Shown here piece after piece: positions 34,354 to 37,118 of a stretch of DNA of 37,118 bases. The DNA comes from Sulfurimonas sp. GTDB lineage: Bacteria > Campylobacterota > Campylobacteria > Campylobacterales > Sulfurimonadaceae. Every line of letters starts with the position of its first letter. Positions within the stretch are counted from its first letter, which is position 1. The stretch is from the NCBI GenBank assembly GCA_015487435.1, contig WFPU01000038.1:1-37118 (forward strand), written 5' to 3'. A model generated the notes under the pieces. That model was not told the DNA's origin and searched no databases. It saw only the letters and a list, made by a program, of their open reading frames with translations. The position numbers and the translations under genes are program-made.

Positions 34354-34402
34354 TAATGACGATAGTTTCGTCATTTTGAACTTGATCTAGAATCTATTAG
34401 CT
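34354..34402. repeat. Dispersed palindromic repeat, copy D (truncated inverted pair)
   Basis: AATGACGA and TCGTCATT pair around TAGTT at the left, followed by the rest of the reversed unit (34368-34396) with TTGAACTTGATCTAGAATCTA and a TTAGCTA-like flank. It shares flanking bases with copy A (TAGCTA beside TAGATTC, and TCGTCATT after the spacer), so the two are one sub-type. It starts three bases after the DAHP synthase stop and could serve as its terminator. Confidence 0.65.
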
Positions 34403-34454
34403 ATAAGAGAGTTTAATTTATTTATATGCTAACACTGCATTAAGAAAAAATATG

Positions 34455-34460
34455 TATACT
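34455..34460 (+). promoter_or_regulatory. -10 box of the pqqD-like operon
   Basis: TATACT, 36 bases before the ATG at 34491. It suggests the three-gene unit is read on its own rather than from the DAHP synthase gene. It overlaps an ATG at 34452, which argues against the longer start. Confidence 0.4.
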
Positions 34461-34490
34461 TTTATTATCTTTAAAAATAAAAGGTACAGA

Positions 34491-34727
34491 ATGAAACAAA
34501 TTGACGGATTAGTTCTAGATGAAAATAATGTAGCCTTTCATCCAATGATGGGGAACTCTTATCAATTAAATTTTTTAGCTAAAGAGATAATAGGTCTACT
34601 TAAGTTAAATAAAAATAAAAATGAAATAATTGATGAGATATATAATAAATATGAAGTCTCCAAAGAAGATCTATTTATAGATGTTAATGATTTTTTTACT
34701 AAACTAAAAATATATGGATTAGTATAG
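34491..34727 (+). CDS. PqqD-like protein (RiPP recognition element fold)
   Basis: The 78-residue product matches the PqqD fold: short N-terminal strands (IDGLVLDENNVAFHPMMGNS), YQLNFLAKEIIGLLKLNKNK, EIIDEIYNKYEVSKEDLF, and a final helix VNDFFTKLKIYGLV. PqqD-type proteins bind leader peptides or small substrates and present them to a modifying enzyme. The ATG at 34491 follows AAAGG at a good spacing. Its stop overlaps the GTG of the ATP-grasp gene by one base. No pqqA, B, C or E is visible, so PQQ synthesis is unlikely. No precursor peptide gene is seen between it and the repeat. This is likely the substrate-binding partner of the next two enzymes. Confidence 0.8.
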   Translation: MKQIDGLVLDENNVAFHPMMGNSYQLNFLAKEIIGLLKLNKNKNEIIDEIYNKYEVSKEDLFIDVNDFFTKLKIYGLV

Positions 34728-35743
34728 TGAAAGTTGCTGTAAGTGGATTGAACAATACAGATAATCCTGCCCCTGGAATTCCCGTAATAAAAAGTCTTCA
34801 AAAAAAAAATTCTTTAATAGGTTTTGCATATAACCCAAATGAACCTGGTAGCTACATGCCTGAAATGGTTGATAAAACCTATCTAATGCCATATCCATCT
34901 TTAGGATTTGAAGAGTTAAAAACAAGACTTTTAGAGATTAAAGAGAAAGAAAATATTGAAGCAATTATTCCTAATTTAGATGCTGAATTACCTCTTTATA
35001 TAAAGTATGCTAAAGAGATAGAGGATATGGGAATAAAGCTTTGTCTACCTAGTTATGACAACTTTGAACTTAGAAATAAAAATAAATTAGATTCATTATC
35101 AAAAAAATTAAATATATCTTACCCAAAAACATATGAGATAGGTTCAATATCAGAATTAGAAAAAATTATTGATAAATCAAAGTTTCCCTTAATGGTTAAA
35201 GGAAACTATTATAAAGCTTATATGGTAGAAAATAAGGAGAGTGCTATTGAGAGTTTTTACAATATCTCAAATGAGTGGGGTTTTCCAATTTTAATTCAAG
35301 AGGTTGTTAAAGGTGAAGAGATAAATCTTGTAGGTGTAGGTGATGGCAATGGTGAATTAAAAGGTGCAGTAGCCATTAAAAAGCTTACAACAACGGAGAT
35401 AGGGAAAATTTGGACTGGAGTAACTATAGCAAATGAAAGACTTATGCAAATAGCAAAAGATTTTATTAAACTTACTTCATGGAGAGGACCATTTGAACTT
35501 GAATGTATTATAAATATGAATCAAATATATATGATTGAAATAAATCCACGTTTTCCTGCATGGGTATATTTTGCGACTGAAATAGGTGTTAATTTACCTC
35601 AAATGGTTTTAGATATTATGCAAAAAAAAGAGATTAAACAAAAATTAGAATATCCACAAAACAAGATGTATATAAGATATACTGGTGAATTTGTAACTGA
35701 TTTTACAGATTTTATAAAATTATTATCGACAAAGGAGCTTTAG
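34727..35743 (+). CDS. ATP-grasp ligase
   Basis: The 338-residue protein has an N-terminal pre-ATP-grasp domain (about 1-115, with VAVSGLNNTDNPAPGIPVIK), the ATP-grasp core with Lys158 in FPLMVKGNYYKAY, the adenine-contact region ILIQEVVKGEEINL (189-202), and the magnesium site ELE (257-259) plus YMIEINPRFPAW (268-279; E271, N273). All needed residues are present, so an active enzyme forming an acyl-phosphate and then an amide is expected. The build resembles carbamoyl-phosphate synthase-like ligases of secondary pathways. GTG start overlaps the pqqD-like stop; one base separates its stop from the next gene, which has AAGGAG. Confidence 0.85.
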   Translation: MKVAVSGLNNTDNPAPGIPVIKSLQKKNSLIGFAYNPNEPGSYMPEMVDKTYLMPYPSLGFEELKTRLLEIKEKENIEAIIPNLDAELPLYIKYAKEIEDMGIKLCLPSYDNFELRNKNKLDSLSKKLNISYPKTYEIGSISELEKIIDKSKFPLMVKGNYYKAYMVENKESAIESFYNISNEWGFPILIQEVVKGEEINLVGVGDGNGELKGAVAIKKLTTTEIGKIWTGVTIANERLMQIAKDFIKLTSWRGPFELECIINMNQIYMIEINPRFPAWVYFATEIGVNLPQMVLDIMQKKEIKQKLEYPQNKMYIRYTGEFVTDFTDFIKLLSTKEL

Positions 35744-35744
35744 C

Positions 35745-37073
35745 ATGTCAAAATTAAAATATGAAATACCAACAATAAATAAAATAGATTTTGCAATGGC
35801 TTCAAAATATGGAAGCCCTCTAAAGAGCCAGAGAGTAAGGACTGAGATTGATGGTTTAAAAATAAGTGAATTAGTGAAAGAGTATGGAAGCCCAATATTT
35901 GTTTTTTCTCAACGTCAGATAGAGGAAAAGTATAATATTCTATATAATGCTTTTTCATCAAGATATCCAGATGTAAAATTTGCTTGGAGTTATAAAACAA
36001 ACTATCTCAATGAGATATGTAAGATATACCATGATTTAGGCTCACTCTCAGAGGTAGTAAGTGAATTTGAGTATCAAAAAGCCAGAGCTTTAGGTGTAGA
36101 GGGCAAGGATATAATATTTAATGGTCCCTATAAACCAAAAGTAGATTTAAAAATAGCGGTACAAGAGGGTGCTAAAATTCATGTAGATAATCTGTTTGAA
36201 TTAAATGATCTTCATGAGATAGCTGATGAATTAAATATTAAAATACCTGTAGCTATACGTATAAATATGGATACAGGAACATATCCTCAATGGAGTAGGT
36301 TTGGATTCAATTATGAAAATGGTGATGCTTTTGAAGCTATTAAACATATGTATGATACAGGTAAAGTTTATTTAGTTGGGATACATTCACATATTGGGAC
36401 ATTTATATTAGATACAAATGCTTATAGATTAGCTACTATGAAAATCATGCAACTAAAAGAAGAGGTAGAAAAAAAGTTTAACTCAGAGATAGAGTATATA
36501 GATTTGGGTGGTGGATTTGCTTCTAAGAGTAATCTAAAAGGTATATATCAATCTGCTGAAGTTGTAGTGCCAACTGCTGATGATTATGCTGAAGCGATAA
36601 CTAATACAATTTATGAGTTTAATAAAAGCAAAAAATTGCCAAAACTTTATCTTGAAACAGGTAGGCATCTCATAGATGAAGCTGGATACCTTTTAACTTC
36701 AGTTTGTGGGCATAAGCGATTTCCTGATGGTAAGAAAGGTTATATCTTGGATGCTGGAGTAAATTTATTGTATACATCTACATGGTATAACTTTAATATA
36801 GAGTTAGATAAACGCTACGAGGGTGATAATGAACCTAGTATGTTAAATGGACCTTTATGTATGAATATAGATGTAATAGAGGAAAATTTGATGTTACCAC
36901 CACTAGATAGAGGAAGAGTTATAACAATATCTCCAGTTGGAGCATATAATTATACTCAAGCTATGCAGTTTATACGTTATAAACCAGCAGTAATACTTAT
37001 AGATAAAAGTGGAGAGGTTAGATATATAAAAGAGGTTGATGATTTAGCTACTGTAAATTACAAAGAAGTATAG
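35745..37073 (+). CDS. PLP-dependent decarboxylase, Orn/DAP/Arg group (DAP decarboxylase-like)
   Basis: The 442-residue protein has the fold type III architecture of diaminopimelate decarboxylase. The Schiff-base Lys84 is in FAWSYKTNYL, with GIHSHIGT (212-219), the phosphate loop IDLGGGFA (252-259), LETGRHLI (303-310; usually EPGR), LCMNIDVIEENLMLPP (C372) and VGAYNYTQAMQF (Y401). About 38 residues precede the normal start (ISELVKEYGSPIFVF). These motifs say an amino acid with a D-type centre or related substrate is decarboxylated, or a relative such as carboxynorspermidine. I would not call it housekeeping LysA because of the operon and extension. It is coupled to the ATP-grasp gene. Confidence 0.85.
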   Translation: MSKLKYEIPTINKIDFAMASKYGSPLKSQRVRTEIDGLKISELVKEYGSPIFVFSQRQIEEKYNILYNAFSSRYPDVKFAWSYKTNYLNEICKIYHDLGSLSEVVSEFEYQKARALGVEGKDIIFNGPYKPKVDLKIAVQEGAKIHVDNLFELNDLHEIADELNIKIPVAIRINMDTGTYPQWSRFGFNYENGDAFEAIKHMYDTGKVYLVGIHSHIGTFILDTNAYRLATMKIMQLKEEVEKKFNSEIEYIDLGGGFASKSNLKGIYQSAEVVVPTADDYAEAITNTIYEFNKSKKLPKLYLETGRHLIDEAGYLLTSVCGHKRFPDGKKGYILDAGVNLLYTSTWYNFNIELDKRYEGDNEPSMLNGPLCMNIDVIEENLMLPPLDRGRVITISPVGAYNYTQAMQFIRYKPAVILIDKSGEVRYIKEVDDLATVNYKEV

Positions 37074-37075
37074 AT

Positions 37076-37118
37076 TTGAGTATAAATAGATATAAAAGTT
37101 ATTTGTATAGTATTGTAA
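37076..37118 (+). CDS. Possible start of a fourth operon gene, cut by the window edge
   Basis: A TTG two bases after the decarboxylase stop opens a frame to the window end (MSINRYKSYLYSIV). AAAGAAG lies eight bases upstream. The length is too short to identify a family. TTG starts are common in this window, which supports the reading. Confidence 0.35.
   Translation, partial: MSINRYKSYLYSIV

Noticed and set aside
2406..34402. CRISPR array or insertion-sequence ends as the explanation of the repeats
   Set aside because: The copies are kilobases apart and not regularly spaced, no cas or transposase gene is present, and no target duplications were seen.
34491..37073. Pyrroloquinoline quinone biosynthesis because of the PqqD-like gene
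   Set aside because: There is no PqqA peptide and no PqqB, PqqC or PqqE in the window, and the neighbours are an ATP-grasp ligase and a decarboxylase.
35745..37073. Housekeeping LysA call for the decarboxylase
   Set aside because: The extra 38 N-terminal residues, ETGR instead of EPGR, and tight coupling to PqqD-like and ATP-grasp genes make that call unsafe.

Overview
The window looks like a piece of the main chromosome of a member of the Campylobacterota (epsilon-proteobacteria), most like a Sulfurimonas-type organism. The DNA is strongly AT-rich, genes are packed with overlaps of one to a few bases, -10 boxes read TATAAT inside AT-rich tracts, and TTG/GTG starts are common. Several gene neighbourhoods match, as far as I remember, those of Campylobacter jejuni: 5-FCL/rny, cmoB/hot-dog protein, MBL hydrolase/nadE/lpxK, ppiD-like/ftsA/ftsZ, dnaJ/recR, and glyA/DUF1882/SPOR/aroE next to lysS/fur/cvpA. 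The genus is an inference.

Layout. 1-2332 (+): end of a folate cyclo-ligase, RNase Y and a small acidic protein. 2495-3388 (-): a cation efflux pump. 3464-4860 (+): CmoB and a hot-dog protein. 4869-5462 (-): an MBL-fold hydrolase. 5597-10602 (+): a six-gene run nadE, DegT-like, lpxK, argB, prmC, DUF4149. 10758-14574 (-): ppiD-like, ftsA, ftsZ. 14734-17204 (+): bioA and an M20 amidohydrolase. 17201-19007 (-): a class II aldolase-like protein and dnaJ. 19079-20769 (+): mltA and recR. 20759-25498 (-): glyA, DUF1882, SPOR, trpE, aroE. 25583-28829 (-): a lipoprotein, an unknown protein and metE, apparently inserted between the otherwise linked glyA and lysS. 29241-32871 (-): a diguanylate cyclase, cvpA, fur and lysS behind a Fur-box-like site. 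33001-34350 (+): a class II DAHP synthase. 34491 to the right edge (+): a compact PqqD-like / ATP-grasp / PLP-decarboxylase operon that runs off the window.

Most of this is housekeeping: RNA decay and tRNA modification, NAD, arginine, aromatic amino acid, methionine and biotin synthesis, lipid A, division, peptidoglycan, chaperone and iron regulation. The least ordinary part is the right end (34491-37118). There, a PqqD-fold protein (the fold that binds peptide substrates in RiPP pathways) is translationally coupled to an ATP-grasp ligase and a diaminopimelate-decarboxylase-like enzyme, with no PQQ genes visible. This looks like a small biosynthetic pathway whose product I cannot name.

Other points worth a look: a DegT-family protein without its PLP lysine; an aldolase-fold protein without its zinc ligands; a DUF1882 protein whose layout resembles the archaeo-eukaryotic primase/LigD polymerase core; a Fur-box-like site over the predicted start of the fur operon; and a dispersed palindromic repeat present four times, always beyond a gene's 3' end. 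I saw no rRNA, tRNA, CRISPR array, transposase or phage gene.
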